Shown here piece by piece: positions 1 through 8,825 of a stretch of DNA of 38,469 bases. Positions within the stretch are counted from its first letter, which is position 1. The number at the start of each line of letters is the position of its first letter. Source of the stretch: Lewinellaceae bacterium (GTDB lineage: Bacteria; Bacteroidota; Bacteroidia; Chitinophagales; Saprospiraceae); contig JACJYE010000021.1 of NCBI GenBank assembly GCA_020636255.1, positions 1 to 38,469 on the forward strand. Direction: 5' to 3'. The position numbers were made by a program, and so were the translations under genes. The notes beneath the pieces were generated by a model that was not told the DNA's origin, made no database searches, and saw nothing but the letters and a program-made list of their open reading frames with translations.

Positions 1-53
1 GTGTCGCCACAGTCGCAATCCTTTGATATCCAGGCCAACCTGAAACCCTGTAA

Positions 54-74
54 CCCTGAACCCTGAACCCTGAA
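54..74. repeat. Heptamer tandem repeat (CCCTGAA)x3
   Basis: Three exact head-to-tail copies of CCCTGAA are visible, with an imperfect copy (CCCTGTAA) just before. Short heptamer arrays of this kind are common between genes in Bacteroidota; no function is known to me. Confidence 0.75.
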
Positions 75-276
75 ACGAGCGAAGCGACTGATGAAATAAA
101 CTTTGAACAGTCCCTCGCGAACGGCGCCTTGCCCCGGCCAGATACCCGGCAACGGCCCGGGGGGCCGTCATCTTTGTAGAATGTAAGCCCAAAGCCTGCT
201 TCCCGGCCCGGAGGGCTGGTATCTAATACCGGTAAACGGCACAATGCCTTAGAGATGTTCGGAGGCCGGTGAGCCG

Positions 277-309
277 AGTGAAGTTTAGGGCCCTTCCCCA
301 AACTTCACT
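277..309. terminator. Hairpin downstream of the first M48-TPR gene
   Basis: AGTGAAGTTT at 277-286 pairs perfectly with AAACTTCACT at 300-309, extended by a GGG/CCC pair across a one-base bulge, with loop 291-296. The position downstream of the gene ending at 369 fits a transcript end on the minus strand, but no U-tract follows on either strand, so the terminator call is tentative. Confidence 0.35.
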
Positions 310-368
310 TAGGGGCCGGAGAAGAATACTTTTTAAATGCGATTGCCCTACCCCCGGCTGGCCCTGCC

Positions 369-2015
369 CTATCGGGAAGAGCTGTAATACACCGCCCAGC
401 TTTTCACCTTATCGCCCATCCCGATCCGGAAGATCACCTGGTTGTAGACCAGCAGCTGGCCGTTGGACAGCTCGATAGTCCGAAGGGGTTCTTTGTAGGC
501 ATCAGTGACCGCCTTGAGGGAGTCGCCGATCTTGATATTCCGGCCGCTCTTACCCTGGTAGCCTTTACCGGTAATGTGGAAGAAGGCGTTGCGTTCCCCG
601 TTGTTATACTGGCTGATCAGGACTTTGGAATTTTTAGGCGCCGGCGCAGTGAACTCAAAGAACATGAGCTTGTCTTCCACCTTCTCGGTGTAGGCCTGCT
701 TGCCAAAAGGGCTACGGCTAAATAGGGGCAGGTCAAAATCATCCACTTTCTCGGGTGCGCTCATGCTAAAGGGGGACTCTGTTTCTCCCTGATCGATGCC
801 GAGCAGCACCTTCTTGTTATACTTTGCCAGGTTGCTTCCCTGCCCGATGGCCAGGCCGAAGAAAGCTTCTGCCTTGGCCTTATCCTCCTGCCGGGCGGCT
901 ATGATGCCCTGCAGGACGAGCGCATCGGTGGCCGCTTTGGCAAAGGCCGGGTTGTTTTGCGCCCGCTGGGCCGCTTCCCGTGTGGCATAAAAATTGGCCC
1001 GTTCGTAATCTTCCAGCAGGGTATAAGCACAGGCCTTGTTTAGATAGGCCGGCACGTAGTCTTCGTCGAGGCTGATGGCGCTGTCAAAGTAGCGGATGGC
1101 TTCTTCCAGCAGCCCATTGCGGGTATCTGCGAAACCGCTGCCCTTACTGCTGCGAGGTTCCAGGTCGAGTTGCAGAGGAAGGCGGTATTTTACTTCCGAC
1201 TCGTTGAAATAGGTGAGCGCCTCAAAAATAGTGATCACGCCCAGGTTGTTATAGATCTCCCGGCTTTGATAGGTCTTGAGGATGTTCTTGTAAAAAGCGC
1301 GGGCATCGGCGTACTTGCCGATTGCAGCCAGATAATTGGCCGTTTCGAATATTTCGATCAGTTCGGCCAGCTTTTCAGCGGAAGCCTTCGTCATGGCCCT
1401 GCGCTTGGCGAGGTTAGGGTGGGTACTCTCGTCTAACGTGTCCAGAGGGTATGTTTTATAGACTTTATCGAGGAAAGCGCTGTTGCCTTCGAATACGTCA
1501 TAACCCGCCGAATAGGCCAGAAAGCCGCCGAGGTAATCGGCCTGGGTCTCATTAAGCAGGGACAGGGCAACCTTCAGGGAGTCTTTGATGGGTTTGCTGG
1601 CGGCGAAGGAGCTGGAGAAATCGAGGTTCCAGCCGTGTTTTTCATAATAATGGGTCAGCTCATGGGCCAACAACTGCGCCAGAGCATTGGTGGAATCGGG
1701 GCCGAAGCTGCGGCAGATGCCGTAGGCCTTTTCCTCCAGCAGGATCAGCGGCTCGTTGTACAATATCTCCGCTACTTTCTTGCTGCGCCCCGTCATCTCG
1801 AAGCGGGGAGCCGGAAAACGATTGTCGCCCCTGGCATGTACGAGGTTCCGGTATACTTCGTAAGCTGCTTTGTAGGTGCTGTTTTCCGGAGGTAAAGGTG
1901 TAGCATCATCGTCGGCCTCCGGTTTGAACACAAAAGAAGTGCTCTGGGCGTGAAGGGCCGGCATTGCGAGCAGGAAAATACAACAAAAGAAGGGAAAGAT
2001 GTTTTTGACATACAT
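369..2015 (-). CDS. Exported M48-like zinc metallopeptidase with TPR-like region (copy A)
   Basis: A 548-residue protein with a signal peptide (hydrophobic core about residues 5-20, ending A-L-H-A-Q). The open frame continues upstream to 2195, but the Met at 2015 is the one followed by the signal peptide. The zinc motif HELTH is at residues 118-122 and a candidate third ligand, Glu156, sits in E-T-Q-A-D-Y-L-G-G, the arrangement of M48-type peptidases. Residues about 240-420 are helical and TPR-like (for example N-N-L-G-V near an E-A-L-T-Y-F helix, then N-K-A-C-A-Y-T-L-L-E-D-Y). The last 70 residues form a separate conserved region (K-I-G-D-S-L). A full paralogue lies at 5450-7105 with HEXXH and Glu at identical residue numbers. 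It is divergent from the caspase-like gene at 2131. It is expected to cleave proteins in the periplasm or envelope; the substrate is unknown. Confidence 0.85.
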   Translation of the reverse strand: MYVKNIFPFFCCIFLLAMPALHAQSTSFVFKPEADDDATPLPPENSTYKAAYEVYRNLVHARGDNRFPAPRFEMTGRSKKVAEILYNEPLILLEEKAYGICRSFGPDSTNALAQLLAHELTHYYEKHGWNLDFSSSFAASKPIKDSLKVALSLLNETQADYLGGFLAYSAGYDVFEGNSAFLDKVYKTYPLDTLDESTHPNLAKRRAMTKASAEKLAELIEIFETANYLAAIGKYADARAFYKNILKTYQSREIYNNLGVITIFEALTYFNESEVKYRLPLQLDLEPRSSKGSGFADTRNGLLEEAIRYFDSAISLDEDYVPAYLNKACAYTLLEDYERANFYATREAAQRAQNNPAFAKAATDALVLQGIIAARQEDKAKAEAFFGLAIGQGSNLAKYNKKVLLGIDQGETESPFSMSAPEKVDDFDLPLFSRSPFGKQAYTEKVEDKLMFFEFTAPAPKNSKVLISQYNNGERNAFFHITGKGYQGKSGRNIKIGDSLKAVTDAYKEPLRTIELSNGQLLVYNQVIFRIGMGDKVKSWAVYYSSSR

Positions 2016-2130
2016 AGCTACAGGGTTTAGGAAAATTGAAAATATGCGCTGGTTTATCGAATTTAGCAATAAATAAGGTAACCACTGCCTGCCTGAACAA
2101 ATTACAACAACGATAACACCGCCAATTGAC

Positions 2131-4365
2131 ATGTCTATTTTCCAAAGATACCAATGGTTACCCCGCTTTCCGAAAAACAAAAATATTTCGGCCATGCTGG
2201 GGATCTTCCTGTTGCTGGGCTGCTGGCTCCCGCTGGCCGCTCAGATCAAACCCATCGGCCAGCAAGGGGTGACCCGGGCGGTCATCATCGGTATTTCACA
2301 ATACCAGAACGAACAAATTCCCGACCTGCAGTTCGCCGATGCCGACGCCGCAGCCTTTGCCGCATTCCTGCAGTCGGCCGCCGGCGGCTCGGTGCCTCCC
2401 GAAAACATCCGCCTGCTGGCCAACGAAACGGCCACCAAAGGCCAGATGGGCGCCGCGCTGACCTGGCTGCTCCAGGAAAGCAAAAAGGGCGACCAGGCCA
2501 TCTTCTACTTTGCCGGCCATGGCGACATGGAGAACCTCACCATCGACCAGCACGGCTTTCTGCTCGCCTATGACGCTTCCAGCGCCAACTACTGGCTCGG
2601 CGGCGCTTTTGACATCATATACCTGAAGTCGATCATCAAAACCCTCACCATGCAGAACGGCGTGCGGGCCATCGTGATCACCGATGCCTGCCGGGCAGGC
2701 AAACTGGCGGGCGGGCAGGAAGGCGTCCAGGCCACTGCCGAACGCCTGGCCAGCCAGTTCGCCAACGAGATCAAGATCCTCTCCTGCCAGCCCAACCAGA
2801 TATCGCTGGAAAGCCGCGACTGGGGCGGCGGCCGGGGGCTGTTCTCCTATTACCTCGTCGACGGCCTTAAAGGCCTGGCCGACGAAAACCGGGACCTCTC
2901 GGTCACCTTGCTGGAATTGCAGCTCTACCTCATCCGCAATATATCCGTTGAGGCTGCCGCACGCGGCAAAAGCCAGATCCCAAAATTTGAAGGCGACGGT
3001 ATGGCTGTACTGTACCGGGTCAATGAAGATACCCTCATGGCGCTGGCTGAGCGGCACAACCAGCCTTCCAACCTGTTCGCAGCCCTCGGCAGCCGCGGCC
3101 TCGCGGCCGATACTATCGGGCACCCCCTGTACCGGGAATTCCAGCAGGCCATGGCCGGCGGGCACCTGCTCTATCCGGAAGGCCACTCGGCCTACGCCAT
3201 ATACCGGCAAATGCAGGGCGAGTTAAGCCTCCAACCCATCCTGGCTGAAGCCGGCCGGCAGCTTGCCGCCGGGCTGCAGGACGAAGCCCAGCAGGCTATC
3301 AACGACTACCTGGAATCGTCGCCCCAGGAGATGGCCCGCCGCTGGAAACTCAGCACGGCCTATCAGTCCTATCCCGAATACCTCGGCACAGCCGCCGAAC
3401 TGCTGGGCCCCGACAACTTCCAGTACGACGGCCTCAGGGCCAGGCAGGCCTACTTCGAAGGGCTGAACCTACGCCTCCAGGCAGAGCAAGTGGAACACTG
3501 GGACTCCCTGCTGGCGCTGGCCATTCAGAAGCAGGAACAGGCCCTGGAGCTGGACACGCTGGCCGCTTATGCCTACAACGAGCTCGGGCTCTGTTACCTC
3601 AGGCTGAAACAAAGGGAGAAGGCCCTGGAGTATTTTCAAAAGGCCCATTTCCTCTCCCCTGCCTGGGTGATCCCGGTAGCCAATATGGGCAGCGCCCTGC
3701 AAAATATGGGGCGTGTCGAGGAGGCCAAAGATAAGGCCCGGGAGGCCATTGCTATCCGCGAAAGGTACCCGGTGCCCCACTACAACCTCGGCATCATCGC
3801 TATGCGGCAAGGCGATAATACTACCGCCATCGCGCAATTCCGAAAGGCCGTAGGCTACGATTCATCCTATGTGGATGCCTGCTATGCCCTGGGTTACCTA
3901 TACTGGGTAGAAGGTGTACCGGATTCCGCCCGCATGGCGCTACTCCGCACTGTCGGGCTGAACCCGTCCAAATTCGATGCGTACAACCTGCTGGCAGTCA
4001 TTGCCAAAAAAGATGGCAACTACCAGGAAGCAGAAGACTACTACCGCCAGGCCCTGAACGTCGACCCCCGCCTGTCCTTCGTATGGGCCAACCTGGGAGA
4101 CCTGTATCTCCTATGGGAAAAATACGGGCAGGCTGCCGACGCCTACAGGCAGTACCTCGAGCTGAAACCCGAAGATACGGCAGCTATGGTTTACCTGGCA
4201 GCAGCCCTGGCCCGGCAGGATCAATACGATGCGGCGTTCGAATGGCTGGAAAAAGCATTGGAAGGCGGGTATGTGGAATATTCTTATCTGAAAAGCACTA
4301 CTCACTTCGAAGGGCTGAGGGAAGATGCGCGCTTCGGAGCGCTGCTGGAGCGGTACGATAAATAG
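2131..4365 (+). CDS. Exported caspase-like (C14) peptidase with C-terminal TPRs
   Basis: A 744-residue protein. The caspase/metacaspase-like domain spans about residues 47-300: the first strand is R-A-V-I-I-G-I-S-Q-Y, the catalytic His130 is in Y-F-A-G-H-G-D and the catalytic Cys187 is in D-A-C-R-A-G, the usual prokaryotic forms. Residues about 470-744 form at least five TPR units (for example A-Y-N-E-L-G-L-C-Y-L-R-L). The N-terminus is an export signal. Start 2131 gives a basic n-region before the hydrophobic core; an alternative Met at 2194 would start inside the core without positive charge. L-L-G-C within the signal could be a weak lipobox, but L-A-A-Q also fits signal peptidase I. Prokaryotic C14 enzymes often prefer Arg or Lys at P1; the substrate here is unknown. 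It is flanked by two M48-TPR genes and a FecR-like gene, which suggests a shared task. Confidence 0.88.
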   Translation: MSIFQRYQWLPRFPKNKNISAMLGIFLLLGCWLPLAAQIKPIGQQGVTRAVIIGISQYQNEQIPDLQFADADAAAFAAFLQSAAGGSVPPENIRLLANETATKGQMGAALTWLLQESKKGDQAIFYFAGHGDMENLTIDQHGFLLAYDASSANYWLGGAFDIIYLKSIIKTLTMQNGVRAIVITDACRAGKLAGGQEGVQATAERLASQFANEIKILSCQPNQISLESRDWGGGRGLFSYYLVDGLKGLADENRDLSVTLLELQLYLIRNISVEAAARGKSQIPKFEGDGMAVLYRVNEDTLMALAERHNQPSNLFAALGSRGLAADTIGHPLYREFQQAMAGGHLLYPEGHSAYAIYRQMQGELSLQPILAEAGRQLAAGLQDEAQQAINDYLESSPQEMARRWKLSTAYQSYPEYLGTAAELLGPDNFQYDGLRARQAYFEGLNLRLQAEQVEHWDSLLALAIQKQEQALELDTLAAYAYNELGLCYLRLKQREKALEYFQKAHFLSPAWVIPVANMGSALQNMGRVEEAKDKAREAIAIRERYPVPHYNLGIIAMRQGDNTTAIAQFRKAVGYDSSYVDACYALGYLYWVEGVPDSARMALLRTVGLNPSKFDAYNLLAVIAKKDGNYQEAEDYYRQALNVDPRLSFVWANLGDLYLLWEKYGQAADAYRQYLELKPEDTAAMVYLAAALARQDQYDAAFEWLEKALEGGYVEYSYLKSTTHFEGLREDARFGALLERYDK

Positions 4366-4382
4366 AAAGGGGTGAAAAATAT

Positions 4383-4421
4383 AAGGGCCGGGCCGCAATG
4401 AGTTTTTGCGGCCCGGCCCTT
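4383..4421. terminator. Strong bidirectional hairpin between convergent genes
   Basis: A perfect 16-bp stem (4383-4398 with 4406-4421, very GC-rich) with loop TGAGTTT lies between the stop of the caspase-like gene (4365) and the stop of the minus-strand gene at 4451. On the minus strand it is followed by a U-rich run (TTATATTTTTCA), so it is a good intrinsic terminator for the leftward transcript and probably blocks rightward transcription too. Confidence 0.85.
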
Positions 4422-4450
4422 GGCGTATTCAACGAAACAAGCGCTTAGGG

Positions 4451-5356
4451 TTACTTCAGCCCCATCCGCTTCACAAAGGCCTGCTGCAATTTTTGGGCCA
4501 TTTCGTTATCTGTATTCTGCTTTAGCGCTTCGGTATAGGCCACCATGGCAGTATAATAGAAACCGCTATCCTCATAGGCCGCAGCTTCCATGAGCTTTTT
4601 CATCACGGCGCTGGCCTCTTCGTAAGTAGCGTCACTTTTCAATCCCGCCAGGGCTTTTTCCCGGGCTGACGGCCCTTCTACTTTAAAGTCGAGTTTACCA
4701 CTACCTGCATCTGTAGCGCCTTTGGGTTTCACTTCCCAGTAATAATCCTTGCCCGGTTTCAGGTTCAGCGCCTTCAGGTCGACAGCAAGTGCAGCAGGGC
4801 CCATCGTTTCGGCCTGGTACACCACCTGATCGCCCTCGCCGACAATTTTGAAATCGTAGCCCGTGGCAGGTTGTTGGCCCGACCAGCTGAAAGTGATCTT
4901 CTCGTCACCGCCAACCGTGCCGAGGCGAATACCGGGGCTGACCGTGCGCTTTTCATCGCCCCAACCAGAACCAGAGTCAGGAGGCCTCACCTGGTCGTTG
5001 CTGCCGGAGCCTTCGTTGGCAGCCATGAGGAAGTCGTTGAAGCGGTTGGCAAAGCCAAAAGGCGAATTGCCCATTGCACTGGCCACTTCCTCGCTGAGCT
5101 TGTGGCCGCCTTTGCCGTTCACCTCCACGAACTTTCCGTTGCAGTACAGCCTGGCGGTGGCCTTGCCGCACAGCTTCAAAATGCCATCCTGTTTCAGGGA
5201 CTGGCCTTCCATAGCCCTGGTGAATTTCATGCCTTCTCCAGGGGCGTACTTTACTTTTTTGTAAACACTGGTTAGTAGGATCGGCGTGTCGCCCTGGGCA
5301 TTCATGCCAAAGAAGCACAACAAGCCAATGATCGTGAGCAATGGTTTACGGAACAT
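4451..5356 (-). CDS. Exported FecR-like / fibronectin-like protein with helical C-terminus
   Basis: A 301-residue protein whose signal peptide is residues 1-20 (ending M-N-A-Q). Residues about 30-85 resemble a FecR-type fold (L-K-Q-D-G-I-L followed by A-R-L-Y-C-N-G-K-F-V-E-V). A Gly/Ser/Pro/Asp-rich linker covers 115-140. Residues about 150-226 look like an Ig or fibronectin type III domain (I-T-F-S-W-S-G, then L-K-P-G-K-D-Y-Y-W-E-V). Residues about 232-300 are helical and could be one or two TPR-like hairpins. No catalytic motif is visible. FecR-like, Ig-like and TPR proteins are often encoded beside caspase-like genes in other bacteria, so a scaffold or sensor role beside the caspase gene at 2131 is plausible but inferred. 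It lies 93 bases downstream of the second M48 gene on the same strand and may share its transcript. Confidence 0.75.
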   Translation of the reverse strand: MFRKPLLTIIGLLCFFGMNAQGDTPILLTSVYKKVKYAPGEGMKFTRAMEGQSLKQDGILKLCGKATARLYCNGKFVEVNGKGGHKLSEEVASAMGNSPFGFANRFNDFLMAANEGSGSNDQVRPPDSGSGWGDEKRTVSPGIRLGTVGGDEKITFSWSGQQPATGYDFKIVGEGDQVVYQAETMGPAALAVDLKALNLKPGKDYYWEVKPKGATDAGSGKLDFKVEGPSAREKALAGLKSDATYEEASAVMKKLMEAAAYEDSGFYYTAMVAYTEALKQNTDNEMAQKLQQAFVKRMGLK

Positions 5357-5449
5357 GGTATCTCAGGTTTTTTATGGATGAATATTGTTTTGTGTTTATT
5401 CGTCAGGAAACCTCCTGGTATATCATATCCGCCGGCACGCCTCGGCGTA

Positions 5450-7105
5450 TCAACCCTCCGGGCCCAGCTTCATCCTGTATGCCATCCAGCGCTTCAGCCT
5501 GCCATCCGGGCCGATCAGAAAGATAACTTTTTCGAGCGGATAAACCAGGAAATCCCCCTGCCGGCTGGCCACTATTTTGTGGTAGCCGGTATAATGCTCC
5601 TGCAGGGTTTCCAGATCGTCTCCCAGTTTAATGCCCTTGCGGGTTGTGCCTTCGTAAGTTTCCGTCGTGGACAGGAAATAAGCATAGTGGTTGTCGTCGA
5701 TATAGTGGACGAGCGCCATAGAGTGGGGCCACTGCTTCAGGCCACAATACACCCCTTTGGCCACTTCCACCTGAAGGCTCAGGGCAGGAGCGGCCATAAA
5801 ATCGTCGAGCAACAAGCCATCTATGCGTTCGACGCCTGTTTCCGAGGCGGCGGCAAAACCCAGCACGGCTGGTGCAGATGATGTCGTTCCGGTAAGGGCA
5901 TCCAGGTTGGCCTGGCCGATCCGCCGGCCGGCAGCAGCTGCTTTGCCGAAGATACCCGCCGCTTCGTCGGTTTCCCCTTCCATCGCCGCGAGGATGCCCA
6001 GCAGGATGTCAGCATCGGCTTGTTCCTGTTCCCGCTTCAATCTCTGGCTGAGCCGCTTCGCTTTGCGGGCCCAGTAATCGGCGTCTTCAGTTTCTCCCAG
6101 CAACAGATAGGCACAGGCCTTGTTCAGGAGCGCCGCCGGGTAGTTGTCATCGAGCAGAGCGGCGCGTTCGAACTGTGCCAGCGCATCATTCAGAAGCTGC
6201 CCGCGATATGCTATCGAATCCACGGAGCGGCTGCTTCTGTTGAGGCGCGAATCCGCATCCATTTCCAGCGGCAGGATGTAGGGCATCTCTTCCGGGCCAA
6301 AGTATTCCAGCGCTGCCAATACATCCAATACCCCCAGGTTGTTGTAAAGCTCCCGGCTCTGGTAATCTTTCAGAATATAACTGTAATAATCGCGGGCGGG
6401 CTCATAGGCGCCAGCTACCGTCAGGCAACCGGCGGTTTGAAAGGCCACGTCCAGCTGTGCAACGCGCTCCATCGCATTACGGGCGATGCCGACGCGCTCC
6501 GACAGGACGGGATAACGGGGAAGCTGGTCGGGCAAGAGATAGGCCCGGTACAGTTTGGGAAGCAGTTCAGGGATGATACCGTAAATGTCGTAACCTGCCG
6601 ACAGGGCCAGGAAGCCGCCGAGGTAATCGGCCTGGGTTTCCAGCTTAAGGCCGTCCGCCATCTGGCCCATCTTTTGGGTGGCCTCCATGCCGGGGTTGGC
6701 ATTGGTGAAGTGGCGCGTCCAGTCATGTTTTTCGTAGTAATGGGTCATTTCGTGGGCCAGCAGGGCGGCCATGGCGTTGAGGGAATCCGCGCCGAATGTA
6801 GTGCAAATGTCATAGGCAGCAGCCTCCAGGCCGATCTGCTTTTTCTTAGGGTTCATCCAGGCGATGTACTGCCGGCCGTCGTTCATGACGAAATCGGGCG
6901 GAGGCTGCCGGAAATCGCCGCGCGCCTGGGCCAGGCGGTTGAAGACCTCGAGGGCTACTTCGTATTTATACCCTTCCACATTGCGGTGCGCAGCCTGCCC
7001 TTTGTCATTCGTGACGTAAGCGAAAATGCCGTCTTCTCCAAAAGTATGGGCCAGGCCCGGTATAGCGGCCATAAGGAGCAGTAGGCCTGTTATCCGTTCT
7101 CTCAT
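5450..7105 (-). CDS. Exported M48-like zinc metallopeptidase with TPR-like region (copy B)
   Basis: A 551-residue paralogue of the protein at 369-2015. The chosen start at 7105 gives M-R-E-R-I followed by a hydrophobic signal segment; the frame is open to 7156. HEMTH is at residues 118-122 and Glu156 in E-T-Q-A-D-Y-L-G-G, exactly the spacing of copy A. The shared features continue: Y-Q-S-R-E-L-Y-N-N-L-G-V, then N-K-A-C-A-Y-L-L-L-G-E, and a C-terminal region with G-I-K-L-G-D-D-L. Both copies keep the residues needed for activity, so neither looks decayed. It is divergent from the gene at 7254 and upstream of the FecR-like gene. An envelope protease role is inferred from the family; substrate unknown. 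Confidence 0.85.
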   Translation of the reverse strand: MRERITGLLLLMAAIPGLAHTFGEDGIFAYVTNDKGQAAHRNVEGYKYEVALEVFNRLAQARGDFRQPPPDFVMNDGRQYIAWMNPKKKQIGLEAAAYDICTTFGADSLNAMAALLAHEMTHYYEKHDWTRHFTNANPGMEATQKMGQMADGLKLETQADYLGGFLALSAGYDIYGIIPELLPKLYRAYLLPDQLPRYPVLSERVGIARNAMERVAQLDVAFQTAGCLTVAGAYEPARDYYSYILKDYQSRELYNNLGVLDVLAALEYFGPEEMPYILPLEMDADSRLNRSSRSVDSIAYRGQLLNDALAQFERAALLDDNYPAALLNKACAYLLLGETEDADYWARKAKRLSQRLKREQEQADADILLGILAAMEGETDEAAGIFGKAAAAGRRIGQANLDALTGTTSSAPAVLGFAAASETGVERIDGLLLDDFMAAPALSLQVEVAKGVYCGLKQWPHSMALVHYIDDNHYAYFLSTTETYEGTTRKGIKLGDDLETLQEHYTGYHKIVASRQGDFLVYPLEKVIFLIGPDGRLKRWMAYRMKLGPEG

Positions 7106-7208
7106 AATCTTTTGGGTGTTTATTTGCTCAACCAGGCTTAGGTTACCTGATAACAATGCGATTTCATCCTCAACCTGATGTTTAACCGAAAATTCAAGGT
7201 AACTTTTT

Positions 7209-7216
7209 TATCTTTC
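7209..7216 (+). promoter_or_regulatory. Candidate -7 element for the gene at 7254
   Basis: TATCTTTC matches the Bacteroidota -7 consensus TAnnTTTG at five of its six fixed bases and would give a leader of about 30 bases. No convincing TTTG lies at the expected -33 distance, so the call rests on one element. Confidence 0.4.
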
Positions 7217-7253
7217 ATTAAATAACTCTTTCACAACAAATAGAACGAACAAA

Positions 7254-8813
7254 ATGAAATGCCTGAAACTCCTCCCGCTCTTTATGCTCGGCGCAAGCCT
7301 GCTCGCCGGACAGGGCCTGGAAGTACGTTATTACGTCCAATCCGATTCCATCGTTTACCTGCAGGACGGCAACCCCACGAAGAAACCCCGCCTCCGCTCG
7401 GGGCAGATGGCGACCCTTCGCATTATTGATTACAATAACTACCTGTACCAGGCCACCGTTACGGCCAAGGCCGAAAAATCGGTTTCCACGCCTGCCTCCG
7501 TCGATTTCACCAGCCTGGTACCAGGCATGCCGGACGGCTCTGCTTCTCCCCTTTCCGCAGTGATGAACCTGTTCAACTTTCCGAAAGGCCAGCTGGAGCC
7601 AGGTGGTTTCCCCGAAGATACCAAAAGCAGCGGCTTTGGGTCCGCATCGATGGAAAAGATCAATAGCCTCGCACAGCAGTTCAATGCTTCCACTGCGTAT
7701 ATTAAGGTTTTGGAACAGGACATTCAGGCCAAAGGGGCCAGTATACAGCAAAGCCTGGAAAGCCAGCGGGTGAGCAGCATCGCTGCGGATGAGATCAAGA
7801 AACTGAAGCGCAACCCCAGCATCCCGCCCCGGAAGATCAAATCCCTGTCGAAAGAATACCTGGGAACCGTGCTCGGCGACTCGCAGGCCGAGGGCCTGAC
7901 CCTTAGCGAGGTGCTGCGAAAGGCCGATGCTTCTCAGGAACTATCGCAAAGCCTGGACCACTATAAAAAGATCACCGACACCTTATCGCAGCAACTGGAG
8001 ATAGTGTCCGGCATACAATCATCATTGGAAGCACTGGAGGTGGATTCGGCCTTCATCAAGCCCATAGCTGCCTATTATCAATCGGGCAGCAAACGCCTGT
8101 CCGATTACCAGCGGGCCGAAACCCTTGCACGTGAAAAATTGCCGGAAGTAAAGAACCTTGGCGTCCCCAGCTTGTTGGCCCTGCGGTATGAACTCGAGGA
8201 GCTCGACGCCAACAATTTCACTTACACCTACCGCACCGCTGCTTCAGGCGACGCACTGACGCTGAACATGTCGCTACAGCCTGTCGATTCGGCGGCCACT
8301 CTCGGCGCAAAGCCCCGGGAATTGCCCAGCCTGCAGATCCCCGTTTACGGAGGGTTCAGGGTCAATGCCAGCGTTGGGATAAGCTTCGGCAGTTTTTTTG
8401 AACGGCAACAGGCCTTCTATGTCCGCGATTCCACCATCGTAGCGGAAGACCAGGATAAGTTCCTGCCCATCATAACATCGTTCGTGCATTTCTACCCGCA
8501 AAGCGCAGGCAACATATCGGTGGGTGGCGCATTCGGCCTGGGTTTCCCGCTCGGCGGAGAAGCCAAAACGCAGTCGGTTTCCTTCTTTTTCGGCCCCAGC
8601 ATCATCCTGGGTAAATCCGAACGCATAACGATCAACTTAGGGCTGATGGGCGGTAAGGCCAAACGCCTGAGCCAGGGGTATTCCGTCGGCAGCCACTACG
8701 TATACACCGCCGGCACAACCATCGGCTCCGATGTAGAGGCGGTACCGACCCGTTTAGGCTACGAGTTCGGCTATTACATGGGCTTCTCTTTCAACCTGTT
8801 GTCGGGAAAATAA
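7254..8813 (+). CDS. Exported coiled-coil protein with a possible C-terminal outer-membrane barrel
   Basis: A 519-residue protein that I do not recognise. It has a signal peptide (residues 1-19, ending L-A-G-Q), a short beta-rich region (20-75), a low-complexity stretch, then a long Gln/Ser/Leu/Lys-rich helical region (about 130-310) with coiled-coil character. Residues about 360-519 alternate polar and aromatic residues in strands separated by Gly-rich turns (for example I-S-V-G-G-A-F-G-L-G-F and G-Y-Y-M-G-F-S-F-N-L-L), as in small outer-membrane beta-barrels of Bacteroidota. It may anchor the neighbouring exported peptidases at the outer membrane; that is inference from position. It converges on the histidine-phosphatase gene with 12 bases between stops. 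Confidence 0.7.
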   Translation: MKCLKLLPLFMLGASLLAGQGLEVRYYVQSDSIVYLQDGNPTKKPRLRSGQMATLRIIDYNNYLYQATVTAKAEKSVSTPASVDFTSLVPGMPDGSASPLSAVMNLFNFPKGQLEPGGFPEDTKSSGFGSASMEKINSLAQQFNASTAYIKVLEQDIQAKGASIQQSLESQRVSSIAADEIKKLKRNPSIPPRKIKSLSKEYLGTVLGDSQAEGLTLSEVLRKADASQELSQSLDHYKKITDTLSQQLEIVSGIQSSLEALEVDSAFIKPIAAYYQSGSKRLSDYQRAETLAREKLPEVKNLGVPSLLALRYELEELDANNFTYTYRTAASGDALTLNMSLQPVDSAATLGAKPRELPSLQIPVYGGFRVNASVGISFGSFFERQQAFYVRDSTIVAEDQDKFLPIITSFVHFYPQSAGNISVGGAFGLGFPLGGEAKTQSVSFFFGPSIILGKSERITINLGLMGGKAKRLSQGYSVGSHYVYTAGTTIGSDVEAVPTRLGYEFGYYMGFSFNLLSGK

Positions 8814-8825
8814 GAGCTTCCGCTC

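Larger units (their letters stand above)
1..368. other. Gene-free left edge with heptamer repeats and a hairpin
   Basis: No convincing gene is present. Three tandem copies of the heptamer CCCTGAA lie at 54-74, preceded by a degenerate copy. A 16-base segment at 99-114 (minus strand GGGACTGTTCAAAGTT) recurs exactly at 9485-9500. A hairpin pairs 277-286 with 300-309 and 288-290 with 297-299, leaving A287 as a bulge. It lies 60 bases past the stop of the minus-strand gene ending at 369 and may end that transcript, although no T-run follows it. Confidence 0.6.

Noticed and set aside
54..74. CRISPR-like repetition in the heptamer array
   Set aside because: Units are seven bases with no spacers; no cas gene is nearby.
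2016..2130. Possible promoter pair between copy A of the M48 gene and the caspase-like gene
   Set aside because: Minus-strand TTTG and TACCTTAT are only 17 bases apart and match poorly; no good -7 element for the plus strand was found, so no site is called.
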